A DNA stretch of 64,000 nt. Origin: an uncultured Clostridium sp. GTDB taxonomy: Bacteria; Bacillota; Clostridia; Lachnospirales; Lachnospiraceae. The notes under the pieces were generated by a model. It did not search any database and was not told where the DNA came from. It worked only from the letters and a program-made list of their open reading frames with translations. This document shows positions 33,571 through 41,704 of the stretch, piece by piece; within the stretch, counting starts at the first letter, position 1, and the number at the start of each line of letters is the position of its first letter. The position numbers were made by a program, and so were the translations under genes. The stretch lies in NCBI RefSeq assembly GCF_900547735.1, contig NZ_URHZ01000017.1, forward strand, positions 15,306 through 79,305, in the 5' to 3' direction.

Positions 33571-33668
33571 GCATTTTCAAAAAAATAAGTGAACCGCAGC
33601 TCATATTTCAATAAAATTCCAGAATACTAATTACCTCATTTTCACATGATAATACCGGGGTGATTAAA

Positions 33669-33848
33669 ATGATCGATAACCATGAGCTTCCCATCGGCTT
33701 TACCATGGAACTGGCACAGCACTCAGATATACTGAACCGCTTTGCCGCCCTGTCTCACGATGAGCAGGAGCGTTATATAGACGGTTCCAGAGATGTAGAG
33801 AGCCGACAGGAAATGAAGAATTACGTGGAAAATATGTTCCGCGGTTAA
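33669..33848 (+). CDS. small acidic protein of unknown function
   Basis: This 59-residue protein begins MIDNHELPIGFTMELAQH and continues with FAALSHDEQERYIDGSRDVESRQEM. I recognise the pattern as one common in Lachnospiraceae but know no function. It is helical and acidic, with no membrane segment. The ATG at 33669 follows GGGGTGA; a GTG at 33660 would add three residues. It resembles the C-terminal tail of YdeI-like proteins. A monocistronic transcript is likely, as a terminator precedes it and the next gene is convergent. Confidence 0.65.
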   Translation: MIDNHELPIGFTMELAQHSDILNRFAALSHDEQERYIDGSRDVESRQEMKNYVENMFRG

Positions 33849-33891
33849 AGGGCCGGATGCGCGAAATATTCGGGCCGTGTTTAAAGAAATA

Positions 33892-34377
33892 TCAGGTTTC
33901 TGCCATTTCAAGCAGCGTTTTTCCGCTGATGCGGTAAGAAGTCCACTCATCCATCGGCTGAGCGCCCATGGAAAGGTAGAAATCAATGCTCGGCTGGTTC
34001 CAGTCGAGGCACCACCATTCCAGACGGCCGCAGCCTCTCTCTACGGCTGTGGCCGCCAGTTTTTTGAACAGGGATTTCCCATAACCTTTCCCACGGTATT
34101 CGGGAAGGACAAAGAGATCCTCCAGATAGATTCCGGCTCTTCCGAGGAAGGTCGAGAAATTGTGGAAAAACAGGGCGAATCCGACCGGAGTGCCGTTCTC
34201 CTCCGCAAACAGGACTTCGGCCTTCCCTTTATCAAAGATCCATTCCTCCAGAAGTTCTTCAGTGGCAATGACCTCATCGGCCATTTTTTCGTATTCGGCC
34301 AGTGCTTTGATAAAATCGAGAATCAGTCCGGTATCCTCCCTTTTTGCGCTGCGGAATTTGAGCTGCGGGTTATCCAT
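33892..34377 (-). CDS. GNAT-family N-acetyltransferase
   Basis: This 161-residue acetyltransferase has the acetyl-CoA loop EYRGKGYGKSLFKKLA (a Q/RxxGxG/A motif) after the strand YLEDLFVLP, and the GRLEWWCLDWNQPSIDFYLSMGAQP end typical of diamine or amino-acid acetyltransferases of this group. The start at 34377 has GGAGGT upstream on the minus strand. The substrate is unknown; spermidine- or thialysine-type amines are common for close relatives. The divergent neighbour is thioredoxin. Confidence 0.88.
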   Translation of the reverse strand: MDNPQLKFRSAKREDTGLILDFIKALAEYEKMADEVIATEELLEEWIFDKGKAEVLFAEENGTPVGFALFFHNFSTFLGRAGIYLEDLFVLPEYRGKGYGKSLFKKLAATAVERGCGRLEWWCLDWNQPSIDFYLSMGAQPMDEWTSYRISGKTLLEMAET

Positions 34378-34429
34378 AATTCGTACCTCCGTAAAAGATA
34401 ATGTATAAAATTCGAATCTGCACAGGATT

Positions 34430-34471
34430 TGTGACTAAGTCACAGATTAAGAGCAGTTTTATGTTTATAAT
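34430..34471 (+). promoter_or_regulatory. Crp/Fnr-like palindrome and -10 of the thioredoxin promoter
   Basis: The perfect 15-base palindrome TGTGACTAAGTCACA lies at 34430-34444, and TATAAT at 34466-34471. With the start site about seven bases after the -10, the palindrome centres near -41, the position of class II Crp/Fnr activators. No good -35 is visible, which fits activator dependence. The Crp/Fnr-type gene at 35010 is an obvious candidate regulator. Confidence 0.6.
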
Positions 34472-34546
34472 ACAGTCATCGAAGTGATAAGTCTACAGTA
34501 ACTTAGAACATAGCGGTAATATTTAAATGAAAGGAAATGATCAATC

Positions 34547-34858
34547 ATGGCAGACGTAAAAGAACTGACAACACAGAATTTTGATAAAGAAATACTCAGC
34601 GCAGAGGGAGGCAGCGTCCTGGTGGACTTCTGGGCAACATGGTGCGGACCGTGCAGAATGCAGGGACCGGCAGTGGAGAAACTGGCAGTGGCCGGTTATA
34701 ATGTGGGAAAGGTCAATATCGACGAACAGCCGGAGCTGGCTGAAAAGTTCCAGGTTATGAGCATTCCGACCCTGATCGTATTTAAGGATGGCAAAATTAA
34801 AGAAAAAATGGTTGGTTTACAGTCCCTTCAGACCCTGGAAAAAGCCCTGAAGGCATAA
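34547..34858 (+). CDS. trxA: thioredoxin
   Basis: This 103-residue cytoplasmic disulfide reductase has the redox motif WCGPC (Cys33, Cys36) inside VDFWATWCGPCRMQGP. It also has the conserved cis-proline segment MSIPTLIVFKDGK. The usual ...L..D...V.KVD.D region is shortened to VAGYNVGKVNIDEQ. AAAGGAAATGATC precedes the ATG. A terminator at 34946-34986 lies between it and the convergent Crp/Fnr-type gene. Its promoter carries a Crp/Fnr-like palindrome. Confidence 0.95.
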   Translation: MADVKELTTQNFDKEILSAEGGSVLVDFWATWCGPCRMQGPAVEKLAVAGYNVGKVNIDEQPELAEKFQVMSIPTLIVFKDGKIKEKMVGLQSLQTLEKALKA

Positions 34859-34945
34859 CAGAACGCCGCAGTAAAAAAGAAGCTATCAAAGGAATATTAG
34901 TTTAAGGCAATACCGTATAAAGGAAGAACAAAATAGAAACATAAT

Positions 34946-34986
34946 AAAAAGGGAAAGTGATGTCAGTGACGCCGCTTTCCCTTTTT
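34946..34986. terminator. bidirectional terminator between trxA and the Crp/Fnr gene
   Basis: A perfect 12-base stem AAAAAGGGAAAG/CTTTCCCTTTTT carries the T-run in either direction. Confidence 0.9.
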
Positions 34987-35009
34987 ATCGGCTCGGCCTC
35001 CGGATTTAT

Positions 35010-35687
35010 TCAGGCCGAAATAATCTCGTAGAGCTGTTTCCTGTCCAGGATGTTGATGGTGCCTCTGGATACCTCGATACAGCCGCTCTTTGCAAGGAGC
35101 TTTAAATTGCGGCTCACCGCTTCACGGGCGCTTCCGATGGCCTTTGCAATCTGTTCCTGGGTGAGGGTGAGGGTCGTGGATTGCTGGGCGACGGATTCAT
35201 CGATCAGGAACACGGCAATTCTCTGCTGGAGATTCAGGAAAAACATCCTCTCAACCGCGGAGATGACATCCGAAAAACGTTCGGTCATCAGTTTGTAGGC
35301 AAAATTTTCTACATAAATATTGCGCTTCATCAGCGCCTGAAATACGGCGCTTGGGATTAACAGTACATCACAGTTGGTTTCTGCTTCTATCTGAACATCA
35401 AAGGTAATGACGGAAAGGACGCAGGATGCGGAAAGAATGCATATGCTGCCTTCTCTGAGCCTGAACATGGTGGTCTCTTTTCCTTCGTCGGAAAGTAGAA
35501 ACGTACGGAGGATTCCCCGACGGATAATCAGGGCTCCAAGGCAATTGGCTTCACCCGAGTGGACGGACTGGCCTGCCTCATAATGAAGCGGATGCAGGTT
35601 GCCGCAAATCAGGTTTTTATCGTCATCGGAGATATGTTCCCAGAAGGGCAGGTTTTTTAAGTATACGGTTACATCATTTGACGTCAT
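35010..35687 (-). CDS. Crp/Fnr-family transcriptional regulator
   Basis: This 225-residue regulator has an N-terminal cyclic-nucleotide-binding-like beta barrel (LGALIIRRGILRTFLLSDEGKE, then MFRLREGSICILSASC) and a C-terminal winged helix with LTLTQEQIAKAIGSAREAVSRNLKLLAKSGCIEVSRG. It has no N-terminal Fnr-type Cys cluster and lacks the Arg-Ser phosphate-binding pair of true Crp, so the ligand is unlikely to be cAMP. Start at 35687; GAGGTATTTGT stands upstream on the minus strand. It probably recognises TGTGACTAAGTCACA before trxA; that is inferred from proximity. Confidence 0.88.
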   Translation of the reverse strand: MTSNDVTVYLKNLPFWEHISDDDKNLICGNLHPLHYEAGQSVHSGEANCLGALIIRRGILRTFLLSDEGKETTMFRLREGSICILSASCVLSVITFDVQIEAETNCDVLLIPSAVFQALMKRNIYVENFAYKLMTERFSDVISAVERMFFLNLQQRIAVFLIDESVAQQSTTLTLTQEQIAKAIGSAREAVSRNLKLLAKSGCIEVSRGTINILDRKQLYEIISA

Positions 35688-35757
35688 ACAAATACCTCTG
35701 ATTTCTTAAGCGGTGGAAGGCATGTTGCTCAGGCCTTTCACCGCTTCTTTTTAAATA

Positions 35758-36996
35758 TTAATAATTTTTCTTATGATACAGGTATCGCGGAATGCCGTCC
35801 ACCATGACGGGAGAAACATCACCCTGGATTAACGGACGCACATAGCTGATAAATTCTTCGGTCACATAGGTGCCGTCCTTGTTGATCCACTCACGGGGAA
35901 CGGTCTTTTCCACATTGGAAACCTTGTGTACATTGCGCAGTTCGGTGGTGCACTGGTATGGGTCATCGGAGATTCTCTTTAAGATAACCATCTCCCCGGT
36001 GTCACCCTCATCAGCGGCCTTAACTGCGGCGCCGCCAACCTGGAAAGCCTCCAGGATATCGATACGGGAAGCCAGATGGGAAGCCGCCCGCTGCAGGGAA
36101 CTGAGTTCGATGCTGCGCGTCTTGCAGCCGATCTCCTGTGCAAGGCGCCGGGCCAGATAGTTGGCGGTTCCGGTGAGCTGTTTGTGGCCGAAAGCATCGA
36201 CAAAATCCACACCGTCCGTCAGCTCGCACACATAGCGGCCGTCCTCCAGGCGGATGCCCTCGGATACGGCGGCCACGACAAAGGGTTTCTTCTTAAGGAG
36301 ATTCTTTACGCGCTCCAGAAAATCCTCAATATCAAAGGCAACCTCAGGCAGATAGATTAAATCCGGTCCTTCGCAGTCCTCGCCTTCCGAGAGTGCGGTG
36401 GATCCGGTCAGCCAGCCGGCGTTTCTGCCCATTACTTCGATGATGGTTACGAGGCCCTTGCTGTAAACAAGCGCACTGCTGTCCTGGATGATTTCCTTGG
36501 TGGATGTGCCGATGTATTTGGCGGCGCTGCCATAGCCGGGTGTGTGATCGGTAAGCGCAAGATCGTTGTCAATCGTCTTCGGCACGCCCACGAATTTCGT
36601 CGGATACCCCTTGATGATTGCATAGTCGGACAGCTTCTTAATCGTGTCCATGGAATCGTTGCCGCCTATGTAAATGAAACATTCTATATTCAGTTTGTCG
36701 AGAATTTCAAAAATTTTCTCGTAGGATTCAATATTTTCATGAATCTCGGGAAGTTTATAACGGCAGGAGCCAAGATAGGCGGCCGGCGTTCTCTTTAACA
36801 GTTCTACGTCTAAATCGGTCTGGATATGCTCAGATAAATCAATATACTTCTCATTTAACAAACCCTCAATGCCGTGAAGCATTCCGTATACCTTCGGAGC
36901 CCCTCTGTCGATGGCGGTCCGGAATACACCGGCGAGACTGGAATTAATGGCAGCGGTAGGCCCGCCTGACTGGCCGACAATTACATTACCTTTCAT
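35758..36996 (-). CDS. pfp: PPi-type 6-phosphofructokinase
   Basis: This is a 412-residue phosphofructokinase. GQSGGPTAAINSSLAG opens the nucleotide/PPi site. The discriminating motifs are GGNDS (residues 111-115) and GVPKTIDND, where Lys replaces the Gly of ATP-dependent enzymes; both point to pyrophosphate as phosphoryl donor and a reversible reaction. MGRNAGWLTG is the fructose-6-phosphate site. I chose the start at 36996 because GGAGGGG precedes it; an upstream extension covers a structured leader. Its promoter is at 37109-37137, giving an untranslated leader of about 105 bases. Confidence 0.92.
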   Translation of the reverse strand: MKGNVIVGQSGGPTAAINSSLAGVFRTAIDRGAPKVYGMLHGIEGLLNEKYIDLSEHIQTDLDVELLKRTPAAYLGSCRYKLPEIHENIESYEKIFEILDKLNIECFIYIGGNDSMDTIKKLSDYAIIKGYPTKFVGVPKTIDNDLALTDHTPGYGSAAKYIGTSTKEIIQDSSALVYSKGLVTIIEVMGRNAGWLTGSTALSEGEDCEGPDLIYLPEVAFDIEDFLERVKNLLKKKPFVVAAVSEGIRLEDGRYVCELTDGVDFVDAFGHKQLTGTANYLARRLAQEIGCKTRSIELSSLQRAASHLASRIDILEAFQVGGAAVKAADEGDTGEMVILKRISDDPYQCTTELRNVHKVSNVEKTVPREWINKDGTYVTEEFISYVRPLIQGDVSPVMVDGIPRYLYHKKNY

Positions 36997-37108
36997 AGTT
37001 ATACCCCTCCAAACTTTTTTAGTAACGGTGGCCCGTGGAAAGAGCATACAGGTTCCCGTCCACAACGGCGGAAAGTCATCTGTCCAAACTTTTTACCGTT
37101 ATAAAATG
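36997..37108 (-). other. structured leader of the phosphofructokinase gene
   Basis: On the minus strand the leader has long-range arms TAACGGT/ACCGTTA (37023-37029 and 37095-37101) and a direct repeat of AAAAAGTTTGGA, one copy of which carries the true ribosome binding site. A 26-residue open frame (36999-37079) starts after the other copy and ends two bases before the pfp ATG. It has only a weak Shine-Dalgarno. It may be a leader peptide or chance. Confidence 0.35.
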
Positions 37109-37137
37109 ATTATATCAGTTTTATGATACTACAACAA
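37109..37137 (-). promoter_or_regulatory. promoter of the phosphofructokinase gene
   Basis: On the minus strand: TTGTTG, a 17-base spacer and TATAAT. Confidence 0.7.
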
Positions 37138-37296
37138 GAAAAAGTAGGGGAATATTGCTTTTAATGCCAAATTTCATTATAATAAAATCACATAAAAAAT
37201 GAGATAACCATCTTTTGAGATGAAATGGAAGCCAATAGAATAAGCGGCAAAGAATTCAGACAGGAACAAATTAAATAGAAAAATAACAGAAAAGTA

Positions 37297-37333
37297 TTGA
37301 CATGGGGAAGGAGATATTATATTCTATAGAATA
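37297..37333 (+). promoter_or_regulatory. promoter and operator of the GntR gene
   Basis: TTGACA (37297-37302), a 17-base spacer and TATTCT (37320-37325) form the promoter. The perfect palindrome TATTCTATAGAATA occupies 37320-37333, so it covers the -10. A 20-base run starting with it recurs unchanged before the next gene. Confidence 0.85.
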
Positions 37334-37364
37334 TAGAAAACCTTTCCCGCAGATGGGAGAGACA

Positions 37365-38054
37365 ATGCAGATTAGTGAATTACCAACCGTAGGAAAGATG
37401 CCATTGAGTGAAAAAGTATACAGGATTCTGGTCCAGTCAATTGTCAGCGGAGAACTGCCTCCGGGGACCAAGCTTCAGGAAAAACATATTGCAAAGCAGA
37501 TGGAAGTCAGCGCAACCCCGGTCAGGGAAGCTTTTAAGAAACTGGTCGGCGATGGTTTTATTGAGATTGTCCCATACTGTGGGGCGGTTGTGAAGGAGCT
37601 GGACGAGGAAGAGATCAGGGAGGCCTACCACTGCAGGGAGGCGCTGGAGAAGATGGCGCTGGAAGATGCAATCGGACGGTTTGATGAGAATACCCTGAAG
37701 CAGCTCTTTGATATCATTGAAAAGGAGAAGAATACGGAAGATATTCTGGAAGTATCAAGGATTAACAAGAGCTTTCATAATGTGATTTATCTGACAGCGG
37801 ACAACACGATGCTCTGCCGTCTGCTCGACATGCTGAATACGGTTATTTCACGTGACATGAAGTACTCCGCCAGCGATGAGAAGCGGAGAACTGAGATATA
37901 CCATGAGCATGTTGCGATAGCCGAGGCAATCCGGGATCACGATCTGGAGAGAGCCCAGAATGCGATGGTGACCCATATCCGTAACGGCCAGAAGTACATA
38001 GAGGGACGCCGCCCGGTTTACGGGGAGGACGGTACCCGTGAGCAGGAAAACTAA
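37365..38054 (+). CDS. GntR-family (FCD) transcriptional regulator
   Basis: This is a 229-residue regulator. The winged helix includes LSEKVYRILVQSIVSGELPPGTKLQEKHIAKQMEVSATPVREAFKKLVGDGFIE, and the C-terminal helical FCD domain has the metal/ligand-binding pattern (EAYHCREALE, NKSFHNVIY, HEHVAIAEAI). I start it at the ATG at 37365 because the longer frame from 37302 begins inside the -35 element of its own promoter. The identical palindromes here and before the aminopeptidase gene show autoregulation and control of the downstream gene. FCD ligands are usually organic acids. Confidence 0.92.
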   Translation: MQISELPTVGKMPLSEKVYRILVQSIVSGELPPGTKLQEKHIAKQMEVSATPVREAFKKLVGDGFIEIVPYCGAVVKELDEEEIREAYHCREALEKMALEDAIGRFDENTLKQLFDIIEKEKNTEDILEVSRINKSFHNVIYLTADNTMLCRLLDMLNTVISRDMKYSASDEKRRTEIYHEHVAIAEAIRDHDLERAQNAMVTHIRNGQKYIEGRRPVYGEDGTREQEN

Positions 38055-38078
38055 AAAAAGAAGGAAACTTCTTTTTTT
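38053..38078 (+). terminator. terminator of the GntR gene
   Basis: The hairpin AAAAAAAGAAG/CTTCTTTTTTT has a GAAA loop directly at the stop codon. Confidence 0.85.
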
Positions 38079-38088
38079 TACTAATATT

Positions 38089-38102
38089 TATTCTATAGAA
38101 TA
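38089..38102 (+). promoter_or_regulatory. second GntR operator
   Basis: TATTCTATAGAATA is identical to the palindrome at 37320-37333, and the identity continues seven bases further on the right side. It lies 43 bases before the M29 aminopeptidase gene, overlapping where its promoter must be. Confidence 0.85.
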
Positions 38103-38144
38103 TAGAAAATAGAAAGTAAATCAATAATAAGGAGGATATACAGG

Positions 38145-39116
38145 ATGAAGAAAATTTTAATGGCAAGAGGGGCGGACAAAGTGGTGACCACCTGTGTCAA
38201 AGTGCAGCCGGGTGAAGAAGTGGTAATTATCACGGAGGAATCCAAGCTGAGCATCGCCGAGGCGGTGGCGGCGGCTGTTTACCGTGTTGGAGCACAGCCG
38301 ATACTTACGGTGATGGAGCCGAGGGAACAGGACAGCCAGGAGCCGCCGAAGACGATAGCGGCGGCAATGAAATCCAGTGACGCATTTATCTCCGTTGTAG
38401 GTAAATCCATCACACACACCAATGCGGTAAAGGATGCGGTCCAGAATGGTTCCAGAGGCGTTGTTCTGACGCAGTTCAGCGAGGAAATGATGATTCACGG
38501 CGGAATCGAGTGTGATTTTGAAGAGGCGAAGGTGGTATGCAAGGCCATGGCGGAGGCTCTGGCCGGTTCCCGGGAGATTGTGCTGACGACGGCCGCGGGC
38601 ACCAACCTGCGTTACTCGGCTGCCGGAAGAAGAGGAAATTCCCTCTACTGTATGGTGGAAAAAGGCCAGTTTTCCACCATACCGACGGTGGAGGCAAACG
38701 TATCCCCGCTGGAAGGAACGGCCAACGGCGTGATTATAGCGGACGCCAGCATCCCGTATATCGGTATCGGCGTTCTGGATGAACCGGTCCGTCTCACGGT
38801 GGAAAACGGATTTATCACCTCAATTGAGGGTGGAAAACAGGCTGAAATGCTGAAAGCCGATCTGGCGGCGAAAAATGATCCCAATGTATACAACATTGCA
38901 GAGATGGGAGTGGGCCTGAACCCGCAGTGCCGATTCATGGGATTTATGCTGGAAGACGAGGGCGTGTACGGGTCGGCCCACATAGGAATCGGAACGAGCA
39001 TCACACTCGGGGGAGTTGTGAAGGCATCCTGCCACTACGATCTCATTATGAAGGATGCGACCATCATGGCCGACGGTAAGACTCTGATGGATGCGGGAAA
39101 AGCGCTGGTAATCTGA
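38145..39116 (+). CDS. M29-family aminopeptidase-like protein
   Basis: This 323-residue protein resembles the aminopeptidase T / leucyl aminopeptidase (M29) group and the related NicX ring-cleaving dioxygenases, which share this metal-binding fold. Candidate metal ligands sit in VEANVSPLEGTANG, NIAEMGVGLNP, GSAHIGIGTS and CHYDLIM. No signal peptide, so it is cytoplasmic. Peptidase and NicX-like activities cannot be separated by eye. GGAGGATATACAGG precedes the ATG. It is under the GntR operator at 38089, and the glutamate symporter gene follows 168 bases later, possibly in the same regulon. Confidence 0.75.
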   Translation: MKKILMARGADKVVTTCVKVQPGEEVVIITEESKLSIAEAVAAAVYRVGAQPILTVMEPREQDSQEPPKTIAAAMKSSDAFISVVGKSITHTNAVKDAVQNGSRGVVLTQFSEEMMIHGGIECDFEEAKVVCKAMAEALAGSREIVLTTAAGTNLRYSAAGRRGNSLYCMVEKGQFSTIPTVEANVSPLEGTANGVIIADASIPYIGIGVLDEPVRLTVENGFITSIEGGKQAEMLKADLAAKNDPNVYNIAEMGVGLNPQCRFMGFMLEDEGVYGSAHIGIGTSITLGGVVKASCHYDLIMKDATIMADGKTLMDAGKALVI

Positions 39117-39284
39117 GTCGTTTAACAGGGGAAATTAACACGCAGTCCGAAAAGAATTTCGGCTAATTTGACGTGTAATTATTGTTATTATGGGAAATAG
39201 CAGATAAAGCTTCAGGCGGGAGGATTACAGGGAGTATAGAGGCGGAAAAGCTTTACCTGAACAGAAGGTCAGGAGGAATGAACT
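39117..39284 (+). other. structured region before gltS
   Basis: A hairpin with nested arms (ACACG/CGTGT outside, CCGAAA/TTTCGG inside) lies at about 39139-39177. A looser AAAGCTT/AAGCTTT pairing spans 39207-39254. Neither has a T-run. No known riboswitch consensus was recognised. Confidence 0.4.
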
Positions 39285-40484
39285 ATGACAATTGGATTAA
39301 ATGTATATCATACCATAGCAATCGCAGTCGTTATATTAATCTTGGGCGAGGCAATCCGTAAGCGGGTTGCAATTTTACAGAAATATTGTATTCCCGTACC
39401 GGTAGTCGGCGGCCTGATATGTACGGTTTTGATTCTTATCGGTCACGAGACAGGTGCGTTTGAAATCAAGTTTGACATGGCGTTTAAAGATTTTTTCATG
39501 CTGCTGTTCTATTCCGGAATCGGATTTACGGCAAGCTGGAAACTGTTGAAAAAGGGAGGGCCGCAGGTTATTATTTTCCTGGTCATCTCCTCCGTAGTCG
39601 TAATATTCCAGAACCTGCTGGGAGTCGGCCTGTCTAAGCTGATGGGCATCGATCCTCTGGTAGGTCTTGCAACCGGTTCCATCCCTATGACGGGAGGCCA
39701 CGGAACATCGGCGGCATTTGCACCTGTTCTGGAAGGGGCCGGCCTTGCAAACGCCAATACGATTTCCCTGGCGGCGGCCACATTCGGCCTGGTGGCGGGA
39801 AGCCTGATTGGCGGCCCGACGGGACGTTTCCTGATCGAACATTACCATTTAAAAAGTTCCGATGCGGCCAGCGTTGCCGTAAAACTGGACGACAGTGAAC
39901 TCGGAAAATCGGCAAACGGATCCAGTGAACGTGCCCTGACCGTAGGAGCATACCAGCTTCTTATCGCCGTGTCACTGGGCTGTCTTGTTTCGGATTTACT
40001 CGCCAAAACCGGCCTTTCATTCCCTGCTTCGGTAGGAGGCATGACGGCAGCGGCCATCATCAGAAACATTGCCGACAACACGGATCATTTAAAACTGCGC
40101 CTGCCGGAAATTTCAATCATCAGCAACATATCGCTTCTTATATTCCTGGCGCTGTCAATGATGACCCTGCAGTTATGGCAGCTCGCAGACCTCGCAATTC
40201 CAATGCTCGTTCTGCTTCTGGCCCAGACCATCCTGATGTTCGTCTGTGCGGTATTCATTACATTTAAGTTCATGGGAAAAACATACGACGCCGCTATGAT
40301 TGCGGTCGGTCACTGCGGTTTCGGACTCGGCGCCGTTCCGACGGCCATGGCCAATATGCAGTCGGTAGAAGAAAAATACGGTGCATCACCGGATGCCTTC
40401 TTTATCGTGCCGCTGGTAGGCAGCCTGTTCATTAACCTCATCAATACATTTGTAATTACAGGTTTTGTGAATTTTTTGAAGTAG
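39285..40484 (+). CDS. gltS: sodium/glutamate symporter
   Basis: This 399-residue membrane protein matches the GltS family: LGEAIRKRVAILQKYCIPVPVVGGL near the start, the GIGFTASWKLLKKGGPQV segment, TGSIPMTGGHGTSAAFAPVLE (the first re-entrant loop), SFPASVGGMTAAAIIRN, and GHCGFGLGAVPTAMANM (the second). It imports glutamate with sodium. AGGAGG precedes the ATG. With the aminopeptidase upstream, it fits peptide and glutamate scavenging. Confidence 0.95.
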   Translation: MTIGLNVYHTIAIAVVILILGEAIRKRVAILQKYCIPVPVVGGLICTVLILIGHETGAFEIKFDMAFKDFFMLLFYSGIGFTASWKLLKKGGPQVIIFLVISSVVVIFQNLLGVGLSKLMGIDPLVGLATGSIPMTGGHGTSAAFAPVLEGAGLANANTISLAAATFGLVAGSLIGGPTGRFLIEHYHLKSSDAASVAVKLDDSELGKSANGSSERALTVGAYQLLIAVSLGCLVSDLLAKTGLSFPASVGGMTAAAIIRNIADNTDHLKLRLPEISIISNISLLIFLALSMMTLQLWQLADLAIPMLVLLLAQTILMFVCAVFITFKFMGKTYDAAMIAVGHCGFGLGAVPTAMANMQSVEEKYGASPDAFFIVPLVGSLFINLINTFVITGFVNFLK

Positions 40485-40496
40485 ATATAAGTTCGC

Positions 40497-40590
40497 GGCC
40501 GGGCCGGCCCGGCGGGATGGTGAGAGGAATGCTATGAGTCTTCGATCCTGCTATCCGCGTCCCTTCCCCCACCTAACATCCTGATTGCAG
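40497..40590. repeat. GC-rich intergenic repeat, divergent copy
   Basis: The segment GGCGGGATGGTGAGAGG...ATGAGTCTTCGATCCTG resembles 63685-63725 (GCGGAATGGTGAGGGG...GTGAGTCTTCAGTCCCG). It is followed by the inverted relative of the GTAGGTGGGGAA part seen at 51181-51260. No gene is visible. Confidence 0.45.
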
Positions 40591-40654
40591 AACCCTCCCC
40601 CATGTGCTATACTGTTATGCAGTTATCAAGGAAACACATATGAGGAGAAGAGAA

Positions 40655-41578
40655 ATGAAAAAAACAGCGCTTGTAATCATGGCTGCCGGAATCGGAAGCC
40701 GTTTTGGAGGCGGGATTAAGCAGTTGGAGCCGGTAGGGCCTAACGGCGAGATTATTATGGATTATTCAATCCATGATGCACTTGAAGCAGGTTTTGACCG
40801 GATTGTGTTTGTTATCCGCCACGATCTGGAGGATGATTTCAGGGAAGTGATAGGAGACAGAATTGAAAAGATTGCTCCGGTTTCTTATGCATTCCAGGAA
40901 CTGGACGATATACCTGACGGATTTTCAGTCCCTGAGGGCAGGAAAAAACCGTGGGGAACGGGTCAGGCGGTACTGAGTGTGCGCGATATCGTAAATGAGC
41001 CGTTTCTGGTTATCAATGCGGACGACTATTACGGCAAGGAAGTATTTAAGAAGATTCATGATTACATGATTTCTGAGATGGATGAGAATGCGCCCGTTTA
41101 TGATGTCTGCATGGGCGGCTTTATTCTGACCAACACATTAAGCGATAACGGCGGAGTTACCAGAGGGGTGTGTGAAGTAGGGGAAGACGGAGTTTTAAAG
41201 CGCGTGACGGAGACTTACAACATTGTTAAAACTCCGGACGGCCTGTCTGCATCCGACAAAGAGGGGAACCCGGTTACGGTCAGGGCGGATCAGCATGTCT
41301 CAATGAATATGTGGGGACTTACGCCTGCGTTTATCAGAGAGCTTGAGAGAGGTTTTCCTGCCTTTCTGCAGAATTTGAAAGAAGGCGATATTAAGTCTGA
41401 ATACCTGCTTCCGACCATCATCGACCAGATGATTAAGGACGGCCGTGTCAGAGTTACGGTGCTGGAAACTCAGGATCACTGGTTCGGCGTAACCTACAAA
41501 GAGGACAAGGCAGGGGTTGCGGAGTCTATCAGGGCACTGATCAGCCAGGGCGTTTATCCGGAAAAGCTGTTTAACTGA
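40655..41578 (+). CDS. sugar-phosphate nucleotidyltransferase family protein
   Basis: This 307-residue protein has the nucleotidyltransferase fold: LVIMAAGIGSRFGGGIKQLEPVGPNGEIIMDYSIHDA at the N-terminus holds the NTP-binding loop with GxGxRFGG and the catalytic Lys, and FLVINADDYYG supplies the metal-binding Asp. WGTGQAVL matches the sugar-nucleotide pyrophosphorylase pattern. Which sugar phosphate it uses cannot be told. The ATG at 40655 follows GAGGAGAAGAG; an in-frame ATG at 40640 would add five residues. No polysaccharide genes are adjacent. Confidence 0.82.
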   Translation: MKKTALVIMAAGIGSRFGGGIKQLEPVGPNGEIIMDYSIHDALEAGFDRIVFVIRHDLEDDFREVIGDRIEKIAPVSYAFQELDDIPDGFSVPEGRKKPWGTGQAVLSVRDIVNEPFLVINADDYYGKEVFKKIHDYMISEMDENAPVYDVCMGGFILTNTLSDNGGVTRGVCEVGEDGVLKRVTETYNIVKTPDGLSASDKEGNPVTVRADQHVSMNMWGLTPAFIRELERGFPAFLQNLKEGDIKSEYLLPTIIDQMIKDGRVRVTVLETQDHWFGVTYKEDKAGVAESIRALISQGVYPEKLFN

Positions 41579-41704
41579 TTGACCGGAAAAATTAAGGCAG
41601 AAATAAAAGAAAATCCCCGGATTGGGGAAGCAATATAGAAACTTTGGAAAAATCCTGCATATGATACCATATAACTTCATGCCAGAAGGAGGAATGGGAA
41701 TCAG

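Noticed and set aside
39117..39284. Riboswitch before gltS
   Set aside because: Hairpins are present but no consensus of a known class was recognised and there is no terminator.
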